Shown: positions 41,788-50,451 of the stretch, piece by piece
How positions within the stretch are numbered: the first letter of the stretch is position 1
Layout: the number at the start of each line of letters is the position of its first letter
Source of the DNA: Pimelobacter simplex
GTDB taxonomy: Bacteria; Actinomycetota; Actinomycetes; Propionibacteriales; Nocardioidaceae
Reading direction: 5' to 3'
DNA length: 64,000 nucleotides
Assembly (NCBI GenBank): GCA_016803235.1
Contig: JADCLI010000021.1
Coordinates: 24,297-88,296, forward strand
Position numbers and translations under genes: made by a program
Notes under the pieces: model-generated
The model's input: the letters and a program-made list of their open reading frames with translations, nothing else
The model's database searches: none
Told to the model about the DNA's origin: nothing

Positions 41788-43146
41788 TCAGCCGACCACC
41801 GGCACGTTCGCGAGTGCCTCGGTGAGCGCCTCGTCCGACAGCGGGTCGTCCTCGAGCCTGCCGCCGAGGAAGGTCTCGTAGGCGCCGAGCTCGAGCAGGC
41901 CGTGCCCGGACAGCCCGACCACGATCACCGGGGAGGTGCCGGCCTCCGTGGCGGCGAGCGCCTCGCGGCGTACCTGGGCCAGGGCGTGGGACGACTCGGG
42001 CGCCGGGACGATGCCCTGGGTCCGGGCGAACTCGACCGCGGCCTCGAAGCACTCGCTCTGGTGCAGCGCGACCGCGTCGATGAGGCCCTCGTTGACCGCG
42101 TGCGAGACCAGCGGCGCCATGCCGTGGTAGCGCAGGCCACCCGCGTGGATGGGCGAGGGGACGAAGTCGTGGCCGAGGGTGTGCATCTTCATCAGCGGCG
42201 TGAGTCCGGCGGTGTCGCCGAAGTCGTAGCGGTACTCGCCCCGCGTCAGCGTCGGGCACGAGCTCGGCTCGACAGCGAGGATCCGCGGCGCCTGGCTTCC
42301 GGCGAGCTTCTCGCGCAGGAACGGGAAGGCGAGGCCGGCGAAGTTCGAGCCACCGCCGGCACAGCCGACGACCAGGTCGGCGCCGGGCTCGCCGGCCTTG
42401 GCCAGCTGCAGCAGGGCCTCCTCGCCGATGACCGTCTGGTGGAGCAGCACGTGGTTGAGCACCGAGCCCAGCGCGTACTTGGCCTCGGGGTCCTGTGCCG
42501 CGACCTCGACGGCCTCCGAGATCGCGATGCCCAGCGAGCCCGGGTGGTCCTCGGCGAACGCCTTGCCGGACTCGGTCATCCGGCTCGGCGAGCGGTGCAC
42601 CTTGCCGCCGAAGACCTCGATCAGGGTGCGGCGCTGCGGCTTGGTGTCGTACGACGCGCCGACCTGCCACACCTCGCAGGTGACCCCGAACAGCGCGCTG
42701 GCGTAGGAGAGGGCGGTGCCCCACTGGCCGGCGCCCGTCTCGGTGGTGAGCCGGGTGATCCCGTTGATCTTGTTGTAGTAGACCTGCGGCACGGCCGTGT
42801 TGACCTTGTGTGAGCCGGCCGGCGAGACGCCCTCGTACTTGTAGTAGATCCGGGCGCTGGTGCCGAGCCTCTCCTCCCAGCGTCGCGCGCGGTAGAGCGG
42901 GCTCGGCCGGTACTGCCGATAGACGTCGAGGACCGGCTCCGGGATGTCGACGTACCGCTCGGCCGTGACCTCCTGCGCGATCAGCTCCGGCGGGAACAGC
43001 GGCGCCAGGTCGTCGGGCCCGACCGGCTCGTGCGTGGCCGGGTGCAGCGGCGGCGGGGGAGGCGTCGGCAGGTCGGCGACGATGTTGTACCAGCGGGTCG
43101 GCTGCTCCTCCGGCTCGAGGGTGTACATGACCTGGTCGTCGCTCAT
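41788..43146 (-). CDS. trpB: TrpB-like PLP-dependent tryptophan synthase beta-type enzyme, 452 aa
   Basis: PLP-fold beta-replacement enzyme. The PLP lysine is in PAGSHKVNTAVPQVYY; LTTETGAGQWGTALSYASA, VVGCAGGGSNFAGLAFPF (phosphate loop) and GLSGHGLLELGAY follow. The N-terminal extension (TRWYNIVADLPTP) marks the TrpB2 branch, which is often not paired with TrpA; no trpA gene is adjacent. It would make Trp from indole and Ser. ATG 43146 with ribosome site AGAGGA. Chorismate mutase is divergent. Confidence 0.9.
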   Translation of the reverse strand: MSDDQVMYTLEPEEQPTRWYNIVADLPTPPPPPLHPATHEPVGPDDLAPLFPPELIAQEVTAERYVDIPEPVLDVYRQYRPSPLYRARRWEERLGTSARIYYKYEGVSPAGSHKVNTAVPQVYYNKINGITRLTTETGAGQWGTALSYASALFGVTCEVWQVGASYDTKPQRRTLIEVFGGKVHRSPSRMTESGKAFAEDHPGSLGIAISEAVEVAAQDPEAKYALGSVLNHVLLHQTVIGEEALLQLAKAGEPGADLVVGCAGGGSNFAGLAFPFLREKLAGSQAPRILAVEPSSCPTLTRGEYRYDFGDTAGLTPLMKMHTLGHDFVPSPIHAGGLRYHGMAPLVSHAVNEGLIDAVALHQSECFEAAVEFARTQGIVPAPESSHALAQVRREALAATEAGTSPVIVVGLSGHGLLELGAYETFLGGRLEDDPLSDEALTEALANVPVVG

Positions 43147-43183
43147 GGGGAATCCTCTCGGGAGGCACTCGGGGGTCGCTCGG

Positions 43184-43189
43184 ATCCTA
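43184..43189 (-). promoter_or_regulatory. trpB -10 element (TAGGAT, minus strand)
   Basis: TAGGAT on the minus strand lies 37 nt before the trpB ATG, giving a short leader with a ribosome site. The remaining 43190-43325 gap shows no clear structure apart from CAGGAT (43313-43318), a possible -10 for chorismate mutase. Confidence 0.45.
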
Positions 43190-43325
43190 GGGCAGCCGCA
43201 CCCCCGGCCGGGCCGGCTCGTCGTGCCCACGGGCCGTGATCGTCCGTCCGCGGCTGTGACCTCGCGACGCCTCGCCACGCGGACGCCGCCCCGTCCCGGC
43301 GGGTCCGTAGGGCAGGATTCGGGGT

Positions 43326-43628
43326 GTGAGTGCTGACGACGCCCGGGCCGAGCTCCACCGACTCCGGTCGAGCATCGACAACCTCGACGCCGCCCTCGTG
43401 CACCTGCTGGCGGAGCGGTTCAAGTGCACCGAGGCGGTCGGTCGCCTCAAGGCGCGCGCAGCGATGCCGCCGGCCGATCCCGCCCGTGAGGCGGTCCAGA
43501 TCGCGCGGCTGCGGTCGATGGCGGAGAGCTCGGGCCTCGACCCGCACTTCGCCGAGAAGATCCTCAACGTGATCATCGCGGAGGTCATCCGCAACCACGA
43601 GCAGTTCGCCGAGGAGAACGAGGACTGA
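43326..43628 (+). CDS. Chorismate mutase, AroQ type, 100 aa
   Basis: Converts chorismate to prephenate for Phe and Tyr. All-helical AroQ fold: LHRLRSSIDNLDAALVHLLAERFKCTEAVGRLKA holds the first-helix Arg and Lys sites, with RLRSSIDNLD as the hallmark, and the last helix contains VIIAEVIRNHEQF. Short, secreted-signal-free, single-domain form, as in actinobacterial AroH-like cytoplasmic enzymes. GTG 43326. Close to trpB, so both draw on chorismate chemistry. Confidence 0.92.
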   Translation: MSADDARAELHRLRSSIDNLDAALVHLLAERFKCTEAVGRLKARAAMPPADPAREAVQIARLRSMAESSGLDPHFAEKILNVIIAEVIRNHEQFAEENED

Positions 43629-43674
43629 CGCGGACGGTCCCGAGCAGGGACTCTGGCGCACCCCCACCTCATAT

Positions 43675-43692
43675 GCTTAACTCCGGTTAAGC
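43675..43692. promoter_or_regulatory. Operator-like dyad before the BASS transporter
   Basis: GCTTAAC (43675-43681) and GTTAAGC (43686-43692) are perfect inverted arms around TCCG, next to TATGCT (43672-43677), a likely -10. The ribosome site GGAGGAGG follows. The regulator is unknown; the nearest is the MarR gene at 44653, but its own upstream region lacks this motif. Confidence 0.6.
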
Positions 43693-43711
43693 AATCTGGA
43701 GGAGGGGTTCG

Positions 43712-44650
43712 ATGCCGCTCGCCGCGTCCGACCTGGATGCGCTCAGCCTGTCGCTGGGCAACGGACCGCAGACCGTGATCAAGGTGCTGATCGCGGTCTT
43801 CCTGCTCGGCATCGCCCTCGACACCCGGGTCGCCGACCTGAGCGCCGTGGTGCGCCGGCCCGCGGTGCTGGTGGCCGGGGTGGTGGCGCAGTTCGCCGTC
43901 CTCCCGGGCGTGACGCTGCTGCTGTGCCGGGCCCTCGACGTCGGCGGGTCGGTGGCGCTGGGCATGCTGCTGGTGGCGTGCTGCCCGGCCGGCAACCTCT
44001 CCAACCTCCTGACCCACCGTGCGCGCGGCGACGTCGCCCTGTCGATCGCGATGGCCACCTCCTCCAACCTGCTCGCGGTCCTCGCCACCCCGGCCGCGTT
44101 CGGGTTCTGGGCGGCCAGCTATCCCGCGGCCGACGCCCTGCTCCACGACATCCGGCTCGACCCGGTGGAGATGGGGGTCGAGGTCGCCGTCCTCATCGGC
44201 CTGCCGTTCGCGATCGGGGTCGCGGTGGCGTCACGGCGTCCCGACCTCGCCGCGCGCCTCCGACGCCCGATGGAGGTCGCCGTCCTCGCGCTGCTGATGG
44301 TCGTGGTCGTCGCCGGGTTGGCCACGCGCGGGCGCGTGATCGGTGAGCACCTCGGCGAGGTGGCCCTGCCCGCGGTCGTGCAGAACGCCGTCGTGCTGCT
44401 CATCGGGTACGGCGTCGGCCGGGCCCTGCTGCTGCGGGCGGCCGGGGTGCGCGCGATGACCTTCGAGATGGGCGTGCGCAACACCGCCCTCGCCCTGGTG
44501 CTGGCCCTGGCCTACTTCGACGACCTCGGCGGCGTCGCGCTGGTCGTCGCGTTCTGGGGGCTGTGGGACGTCGTGACCGGGCTCGCCCTGTCCACGACCT
44601 GGCGCCGTCGTGCCGCGCCCGAGCGCGAGGCCGCGGCCGCGGCCGCGTGA
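43712..44650 (+). CDS. Bile acid:sodium symporter (BASS)-family transporter, 312 aa
   Basis: About nine or ten membrane helices. The conserved BASS motif is LVACCPAGNLSNLLTHRARGDVALSIAMATSSN, with CPAGNLSN crossing over the sodium sites; the second inverted repeat carries FEMGVRNTALALVLALAYF. Such proteins move organic anions (bile acids, pantoate, pyruvate or similar) with sodium. Substrate unknown. It has its own operator-like dyad. A MarR gene converges on its end with 2 nt between. Confidence 0.88.
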   Translation: MPLAASDLDALSLSLGNGPQTVIKVLIAVFLLGIALDTRVADLSAVVRRPAVLVAGVVAQFAVLPGVTLLLCRALDVGGSVALGMLLVACCPAGNLSNLLTHRARGDVALSIAMATSSNLLAVLATPAAFGFWAASYPAADALLHDIRLDPVEMGVEVAVLIGLPFAIGVAVASRRPDLAARLRRPMEVAVLALLMVVVVAGLATRGRVIGEHLGEVALPAVVQNAVVLLIGYGVGRALLLRAAGVRAMTFEMGVRNTALALVLALAYFDDLGGVALVVAFWGLWDVVTGLALSTTWRRRAAPEREAAAAAA

Positions 44651-44652
44651 GG

Positions 44653-45120
44653 CTACTGCGGCAGCAGCGTGTGGCGCTGCTCGGGAGTGGCGCGGTCGAC
44701 CAGCGCCTCGAGGCTGCGCCGGGTCGCCGCGGCATCGGCCGCGCCGACCCGGGCCGCGAGCCCCTCCTCGAACTCCGCGTGGAAGGCCGCGGCACAGGCC
44801 AGTGCCTGCCGCCCACGTGCGGTCACCCGCACCGCCCGGACCCTCTTGTCGGCCGCCTCCGCCCGCTCCAGGTAGCCCGCCCTGAGCATCGGGTCGATCG
44901 CCTTGAGCGCCCCGGGGCTGCTCAGCCCCATCCGCTCGGCCAGGTCCCGCAGGCTGAGCGCCTCGTCGCCCAGCGCCCGCAGCACCCAGCCGCTGCGGAC
45001 CGTGAAGTCCTCGAACCCGGACTCGGCCAGCCGCCCGTGCAGGTCGTCGACGAACACCGCGCCGGCGAGGTTCAGCAGCACCCCGAAGTCCGGCCGGCCG
45101 CCGTTGCCTTCCTCAGTCAC
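44653..45120 (-). CDS. MarR-family regulator, 155 aa
   Basis: Winged helix with FEDFTVRSGWVLRAL, recognition helix SSPGALKAIDPMLRAGYLERA and wing DKRVRAVRVTARG. Divergent from the arylsulfatase with only 23 bp between starts, so it probably controls that gene and itself. GTG start. Not closely related to the two MarR proteins at 30825 and 32679. Ligand unknown. Confidence 0.88.
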   Translation of the reverse strand: MTEEGNGGRPDFGVLLNLAGAVFVDDLHGRLAESGFEDFTVRSGWVLRALGDEALSLRDLAERMGLSSPGALKAIDPMLRAGYLERAEAADKRVRAVRVTARGRQALACAAAFHAEFEEGLAARVGAADAAATRRSLEALVDRATPEQRHTLLPQ

Positions 45121-45143
45121 CCGAGCATCGTAGGAGCCCCCAC

Positions 45144-47426
45144 GTGACCAGCACCGAGCCCATCGGGCCCGTCATCGCCCGCACGGCGGCCGAGTCGACG
45201 CCGTACCACCCGCCGCGCCCGCGCCCCGCCGGCCGGCCGAACGTGGTCGTCGTGCTGCTCGACGACATCGGCTTCGGCCAGCTCGGCACCTTCGGCGGCG
45301 AGATCGAGACCCCGACCGTCGACCGGCTCGCCGGGCTCGGCCTGCGCTACAACCGCTTCCACGTCACGGCCATGTGCTCCCCCAGCCGTGCCTCCCTGCT
45401 GACCGGGCGCAACTCCCACGCGGTCGGCATCGGCTTCCTGGCCGACATGCCGACCGGCTACCCCGGCTACAGCGGGCGGATCCCCGCCTCGGCCGCGACC
45501 CTGCCCCGCATCCTGCGCGACGCCGGGTGGAACACCATGGCCGTGGGCAAGTGGCACCTCACGCCCCGCAACGACCGCACGGCGGCCGGCCCGTTCGGCA
45601 GCTGGCCGCTGGGGCAGGGCTTCGAGCGCTTCTACGGCTTCCTCCACGGCGACGCCAACCAGTGGACGCCCACCCTGTACCGGGACAACTCGCCCGTCGA
45701 GCCGCCCGCCACGCCGGAGCAGGGCTACCACCTGACCGAGGACCTGCTCGACGAGGCGGTGCGGATGGTGCGCGACCAGCAGCACGCGGCCCCCGAGAAG
45801 CCGTTCCTCCTCTACCTCGCGCCCGGCGCGGGGCACGCGCCCCACCAGGTCCCGGCCGAGTGGATCGAGAGGTACGCCGGCCGGTTCGACGACGGCTGGG
45901 AGGTGGTCCGCGAGCGCACCTTCGCCCGCCAGGTCGCAGCGGGCGTGGTACCGGCCGGCACCACCCTGCCCCCGCGACCGCCGTGGGTGCAGGACTGGGC
46001 CGGGCTCGGTGAGGACGAGCACCGGCTCTTCGCGAGGTACGCCGAGGCCCACGCCGGCTTCGTGGCCCACTTCGACCACCACCTCGGCCGGCTCGTCGAC
46101 GCGCTGGACGAGATGGGGATCCTCGACGACACGATGATCGTGCTCACCTCCGACAACGGCGCCAGCGCGGAAGGGGGCCGGATCGGCTCGCTCAACGAGC
46201 ACCGCTTCGGGTTCGGTGTCGCCGACGACCTCGACGACAACCTCGAGGCCATCGACGACATCGGCGGCTGGCGCGGCTACAACCACTACCCGTGGGGCTG
46301 GGCGTGGGCCGGCAACACCCCGTTCCACCTGTGGAAGCGCTACTCCTGGCTCGGCGGCGTCCGCGTTCCCATGGTCCTCAAGCCGCCGCGCGGCATCGCG
46401 GCACCCGGCGGCGTCCGCGAGCAGTGGTGCCACGTCGTCGACCTCGCGCCGACGATCCTCGACCTGTGCGGGGTGGGCGCGCCGGAGCAGGTCGACGGCG
46501 TGGCCCAGCAGCCCATGGCCGGCGCCTCCCTGGTGCCGACGTTCGAGGACGCCACGGCGCCCGCTCCCCGGACCACCCAGTACTTCGAGATGCTCGGCTC
46601 CCGCTCGATCATCCACGACGGCTGGAAGGCGACCACCGACCACGTCTCCTCCGGTGTCGACGACGAGCTGCTGATCCCCGGCAGCCGCGACTTCGGGACC
46701 GACCGCTGGTGCCTGTACCGGATGGACGACGACTTCTCCGAGGCCCACGACCTCGCCGGCGAGCATCCCGACGTCGTGGCCGAGCTGGCGGCCCGCTGGG
46801 AGGCGGAGGCCGAGGCCCACCAGGTGTTCCCGATGACCGACGGGCTCTACGGCCACCTGCCCGGCATCGAGCCGCCGCTGTGGCCGGTCCCCGAGCGTCT
46901 CGTGGTCCGTCCCGGCGGCAACCCGGTGGCCGACGAGGCGGTCCCGTCGCTGGCCCTCGGCGCGCTGGTCGAGGCGGCGGTCGTCGTCCCCGACTCCGGT
47001 GCCGAGGGGGTGCTCGCCGCGATCGGCGACTGGTCCAACGGCTGGGCGCTCGTGGTCGTCGACGGTTGCCCACGCTTCCTGCTCAACGTGACCAGCACGC
47101 CCTACGCCGTCGCGTCGTCCGCTCCGCTGGCCCCGGGAGCGCACACGGTCGGGTTCCGCCTGGCCGGGCAGGAGGGCGTGCTCCTGGTCGACGGTGACGA
47201 GGTCGCGCGGGCGTCGTTCCCGCAGGGCATGGGCGCCAGCGGGATCCAGATCGGCGGCGGCGGGCTGCGTCTGGGCCACGACGCGGGCTTCCCGGTCAGC
47301 GACGACTACGCCCCGCCGTTCCGGTGGACCGGCGAGCTGTGCTCGCTCACCTTCACGGGAGGTCAGGCGCTGGTCGAGCTCGACGTCGAACGGGCCCGGC
47401 TGGCGGCGCTGCTGCGCTCCGAGTGA
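45144..47426 (+). CDS. Arylsulfatase (formylglycine type), 760 aa
   Basis: Hydrolyses sulfate esters. The sulfatase core covers about 30-540. The formylglycine site is C78 in MCSPSRASLLTGRNS (C-x-P-x-R), which needs maturation by a formylglycine-generating enzyme. Metal and substrate residues are in VVLLDDIGFGQLGTFGG, GKWHLTPRNDRT and LTSDNGASAEGG. The C-terminal part (about 560-760) is a beta-rich domain common in large actinobacterial sulfatases. No signal peptide is seen, so it is probably cytoplasmic. Divergent MarR gene 23 bp away. Its end overlaps pcaD by 64 bp in convergent orientation. Confidence 0.93.
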   Translation: MTSTEPIGPVIARTAAESTPYHPPRPRPAGRPNVVVVLLDDIGFGQLGTFGGEIETPTVDRLAGLGLRYNRFHVTAMCSPSRASLLTGRNSHAVGIGFLADMPTGYPGYSGRIPASAATLPRILRDAGWNTMAVGKWHLTPRNDRTAAGPFGSWPLGQGFERFYGFLHGDANQWTPTLYRDNSPVEPPATPEQGYHLTEDLLDEAVRMVRDQQHAAPEKPFLLYLAPGAGHAPHQVPAEWIERYAGRFDDGWEVVRERTFARQVAAGVVPAGTTLPPRPPWVQDWAGLGEDEHRLFARYAEAHAGFVAHFDHHLGRLVDALDEMGILDDTMIVLTSDNGASAEGGRIGSLNEHRFGFGVADDLDDNLEAIDDIGGWRGYNHYPWGWAWAGNTPFHLWKRYSWLGGVRVPMVLKPPRGIAAPGGVREQWCHVVDLAPTILDLCGVGAPEQVDGVAQQPMAGASLVPTFEDATAPAPRTTQYFEMLGSRSIIHDGWKATTDHVSSGVDDELLIPGSRDFGTDRWCLYRMDDDFSEAHDLAGEHPDVVAELAARWEAEAEAHQVFPMTDGLYGHLPGIEPPLWPVPERLVVRPGGNPVADEAVPSLALGALVEAAVVVPDSGAEGVLAAIGDWSNGWALVVVDGCPRFLLNVTSTPYAVASSAPLAPGAHTVGFRLAGQEGVLLVDGDEVARASFPQGMGASGIQIGGGGLRLGHDAGFPVSDDYAPPFRWTGELCSLTFTGGQALVELDVERARLAALLRSE

Positions 47427-48190
47427 CCTCGCAGGAGCGCGGCAACCTCGGTGGGCGCCTCGTAGGGCGCCAGGTGGCCGACCCCCGGCAGCACCTCCAG
47501 CCGCCCGTCGGGTACGGCGGCCGCGAGCTCGGCCAGCACCGTGGGCGGCGTCGCCACGTCGTCGGCGCCCGCGACGGCGAGCAGGGGGACGCCCAGCTCG
47601 GCGAGGCGTGCGCGGACGTCGAAGCCGGCGAGCGCCTCGCACACCCGGGCATAGCTCTCGGGGTCCACGGCGGCCAGGTCGACGGCCGCGGCCGCGCGCC
47701 GCGGGTCAGCCTCGCCGACGCGGGAGCCGAACCAGCGCGCGGGGGAGGATGCCACGATCGGCGCCATCCCCTCGGAGCGGACCAGCGCGGCCCGCTCCGG
47801 CCAGGTGGCCCAGGTGCCGAAGGCCGCCTCGCTGCACAGCACGGCCAGTGAGGTGACCCGCTCGGGGTGGTCCAGTGCGAGCTGTAGGCCGACCGCGCCG
47901 CCGACCGAGTCGCCGGCGTACGCGAACGCGACGTCGGGCCCCGCCGCCTCGGACACGGCCGCCAGCACCCCCTCGCCGAGGGAGGACAGCGTGAGCGCCG
48001 GGGCCAGCCGGTCGACCGACGGGCTCGCGCCGTGGCCGGGGAGGTCCCAGCCGAGCACGTTCCATCCCGACAGGGCCGAGGCGACCGGTCCCCAGAGCCG
48101 GTCGACCGTCGTGCCCAGCGACGGCCCGACGACCAGCAACGGCCGGGCCGGACGGCCGGCCAGGTGGCGCACAGCGACGGCGGGCAGCAT
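47363..48190 (-). CDS. pcaD: 3-oxoadipate enol-lactonase (PcaD-like alpha/beta hydrolase), 275 aa
   Basis: Hydrolyses 3-oxoadipate enol-lactone to 3-oxoadipate. Nucleophile Ser in YAGDSVGGAVGLQL, acid in VAGADDVATPP, His in PGVGHLAPYE. LGWDLPGHGASP is the usual strand motif. The start ATG 48190 overlaps the catC stop by one base. Position at the end of a catR-B-A-C run, and not fused to a decarboxylase as in actinobacterial PcaL, supports PcaD. The 3' end overlaps the sulfatase gene by 64 bp, so the last 20 or so residues (Ser/Arg-rich) may be a non-essential extension. Confidence 0.85.
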   Translation of the reverse strand: MLPAVAVRHLAGRPARPLLVVGPSLGTTVDRLWGPVASALSGWNVLGWDLPGHGASPSVDRLAPALTLSSLGEGVLAAVSEAAGPDVAFAYAGDSVGGAVGLQLALDHPERVTSLAVLCSEAAFGTWATWPERAALVRSEGMAPIVASSPARWFGSRVGEADPRRAAAAVDLAAVDPESYARVCEALAGFDVRARLAELGVPLLAVAGADDVATPPTVLAELAAAVPDGRLEVLPGVGHLAPYEAPTEVAALLRGHSERSSAASRARSTSSSTSA

Positions 48191-48465
48191 CAGATCGCCG
48201 ACGGGTGCTCGGTCAGGGCCGTGACCTCGATCCGCATGTAGGGGAACAGCGGCAGGTTCGACAGGATCTCGTGCAGGCGCGCGTTCGACTCGACGTCGAA
48301 GATGCTGATGTTGGAGTACAGCCCGACGACGCGCCAGATGTGCGCCCACTCGCCGCTGCGCTGCAGCTCCTGGGAGTACGCCCTCTCCCGTGCGACCGTG
48401 TCCTCCCTCTCGGCAGGGTCGAGGTCGCGCGGGATCGAGACGTCCATGCGGACACAGAAGAGCAT
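48190..48465 (-). CDS. catC: Muconolactone delta-isomerase, 91 aa
   Basis: Converts muconolactone to 3-oxoadipate enol-lactone in the catechol branch. The family signatures FCVRMDVSIPRDLD at the start and WAHIWRVVGLYSNISIFDVES, LPLFPYM near the end are present. Length matches the decameric CatC. Overlaps both neighbours by one base (TGATG), so translation is tightly coupled with catA and pcaD. Confidence 0.95.
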   Translation of the reverse strand: MLFCVRMDVSIPRDLDPAEREDTVARERAYSQELQRSGEWAHIWRVVGLYSNISIFDVESNARLHEILSNLPLFPYMRIEVTALTEHPSAI

Positions 48466-49316
48466 CAGCGGACCGGGTCGAGCACGAAGCCGTAGTCGAC
48501 GGTGACCGAGCCGTCGGCCTGCGGCTTCGGGTCCAGCAGCAGCTCGGGCTTCACGGCCGAGGCGATGTCGTCGTCGTTGTGCTCGTCGCCGGGGAAGTAG
48601 AGCTGGGCGGTGAGCAGCTCGTGGCCCGGCGCCGACACCTTCACGTGCAGGTGCGCCGGACGCCAGGCGTGCCAGCCGGCGGCAGCGATCAGCTTGCCGC
48701 AGGAGCCGTCGGTGGGGATCTGGTACGGCGCCGGCTGGATCGTGCGGATCTCGAAGCCGCCCGCGGCGTCGGTGCGGAAGTTGCCGCGCAGGTTCCACTC
48801 CGGGATGCCGGGGGCGAACTGCGAGTAGAAGCCGTCGGCGTCGGCGTGCCAGAGCTCGACGAGCGCGCCCTCGAGGACGGTGCCGTCGGTGGAGGTGACC
48901 GTGCCGGTCCACACGAGCGGGGTGCCGGACTCACCCTCGCGCATGTCGATGGTGCCCTTGCTGCCGTGCTCCGGAGCGTTCGGGACGTAGTAGGGGCCCT
49001 CGATGGAGCCCTTGTTGCCCTCGCGGTGGGCGGTGTTGACGTCCTCGACCACGTGCTCGAGCCACACGTCCAGGAAGAGCGGCCACTCGCCGTCCTCGCC
49101 GACGTTGATCATCCACGCCTTGAGCGCGTTGAACTCGTCGTAGGTGACCTTCTCGTCGCGGACCGTCTGGTAGACCGCGTCGAGCACGCGGCGGGCGAGC
49201 CGGTCGACCCGCTCGGGCGGCGTACCGGCGACCGCGGCGAAGGGCGACTTGTCGGTGTGGAAGCGCTCGGTGGCGCTGGCGCCGGAAGCGGCGGCGGTGG
49301 CGACCTCGGTGGTCAT
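48465..49316 (-). CDS. catA: Catechol 1,2-dioxygenase, 283 aa
   Basis: Intradiol ring cleavage of catechol to cis,cis-muconate. Fe(III) ligands: Tyr in GPYYVPNAPE, Tyr in PAPYQIPTDGS, and H222/H224 in RPAHLHVKVSAPGHELL. The N-terminal helical dimerisation region (about 1-105) is typical of CatA and separates it from protocatechuate dioxygenase. It begins 31 nt after catB. It is followed directly by catC. Confidence 0.96.
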   Translation of the reverse strand: MTTEVATAAASGASATERFHTDKSPFAAVAGTPPERVDRLARRVLDAVYQTVRDEKVTYDEFNALKAWMINVGEDGEWPLFLDVWLEHVVEDVNTAHREGNKGSIEGPYYVPNAPEHGSKGTIDMREGESGTPLVWTGTVTSTDGTVLEGALVELWHADADGFYSQFAPGIPEWNLRGNFRTDAAGGFEIRTIQPAPYQIPTDGSCGKLIAAAGWHAWRPAHLHVKVSAPGHELLTAQLYFPGDEHNDDDIASAVKPELLLDPKPQADGSVTVDYGFVLDPVR

Positions 49317-49347
49317 GGCGGTGTCCTCTCGGGTTGGGTGGTGCGGG

Positions 49348-50451
49348 TCAGGAGTCAGTGCGGTAGCGGCGCAGCTTGTCGTCGTCGATCTCGACGCCGA
49401 GCCCGGCGCCGGGGCGCAGGGCGAGCTCGCCGTTCTCGATGCGGAGCGGCTCGGTGAGCAGGTCGTCGCTCATGTCGAGGAAGTTGGACAGCTCACCGGC
49501 GTGCAGGCTGCTGCGCTGGTGGGCGGCGCCGAACGCGACGGAGCAGATCGAGCCGAGCTGGCCGTCGATCTGGTTGCCCATCACCACCTCGAGGCCGAGT
49601 CCCTCGGCGAGGTGGAGCACCCGCTGCGAGCCGGTGAACCCGGTGCGGGCGGTCTTGATGGACAGCGCGGTGGCCGAGCCGCCGAGGACCTCGCGGGTCA
49701 CCTCGGCCGGCGTGGTGGCGGACTCGTCGGCGATGAACGGCACGTCGAGCTGCTGCACCAGCCAGCGACGCCCGAGCACGTCGTCGGCGGGGCTGAGCTC
49801 CTCGGCGAACGCGAGGTCGAGATCGGCCATCTGGCGCATCGCGCGAGCCGACTCCGACGCGGTCCAGCCGCGGTTGCCGTCGACGTACAGCACGACGTCG
49901 GGGCCCAGCCCCTCGCGCAGCGCGCGGACCACGGCCACGTCGAGCGCCGCGGGGCGACGACCGACCTTGACCTTGAACGTCGTGATGCCGTGGACCTCGC
50001 GCATCCGCGCCGCCTCGTCGACCATCGCCGCCGGCTGGTCGAAGCCGAGCATGTGGGAGACCCGCATCCGGTCGGTGTAGCCGCCGAGCAGCTCAGAGAC
50101 GGGCAGTCCCAGGGTGCGGCCGAGTGCGTCCCAGACGGCCATGTCGATCGCGGCCTTCGCCGTCGGGTTGCCGACCGTGCGGCCCAGCAGCGCGGCCATC
50201 TGCTCGCGGTCGGTGAGCGCGAGGCCGACGACCTGGGGGGCGAAGATCGTCTCGATCACCGCGATGATCCCGCGCTGCGTCTCGCCGTAGGTGAACGGCC
50301 GCGGCGGCGCCTCGGCGACCCCGACCACCCCGTCGTCGGTGTGCACGCGGACCAGCACGTGGTCGGCCACGTGGACCTCGCCGCTGGCGAACTTCAGCGG
50401 CTTGACGTAGGGGATCCGGAAGGGGATCGCCTCGATCGCGGTGATCTTCAT
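49348..50451 (-). CDS. catB: Muconate cycloisomerase, 367 aa
   Basis: Enolase-superfamily enzyme cyclising cis,cis-muconate to muconolactone. Lid region at the N-terminus (about 1-130), then the TIM barrel with KVKVG (acid/base Lys), YVDGNRGWT, FAEELSPADD and FIADESAT (three Mg ligands), and SIKTARTGF (second Lys). These features match CatB rather than mandelate racemase or chloromuconate enzymes, although the substrate range is not provable. ATG 50451 overlaps the catR stop by 4 nt. Confidence 0.93.
   Translation of the reverse strand: MKITAIEAIPFRIPYVKPLKFASGEVHVADHVLVRVHTDDGVVGVAEAPPRPFTYGETQRGIIAVIETIFAPQVVGLALTDREQMAALLGRTVGNPTAKAAIDMAVWDALGRTLGLPVSELLGGYTDRMRVSHMLGFDQPAAMVDEAARMREVHGITTFKVKVGRRPAALDVAVVRALREGLGPDVVLYVDGNRGWTASESARAMRQMADLDLAFAEELSPADDVLGRRWLVQQLDVPFIADESATTPAEVTREVLGGSATALSIKTARTGFTGSQRVLHLAEGLGLEVVMGNQIDGQLGSICSVAFGAAHQRSSLHAGELSNFLDMSDDLLTEPLRIENGELALRPGAGLGVEIDDDKLRRYRTDS

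Noticed and set aside
45117-47642. 841-codon minus-strand frame across the arylsulfatase
   Set aside because: It lies opposite a sulfatase with an intact C-x-P-x-R site. No motif, no ribosome site, and low-complexity sequence.
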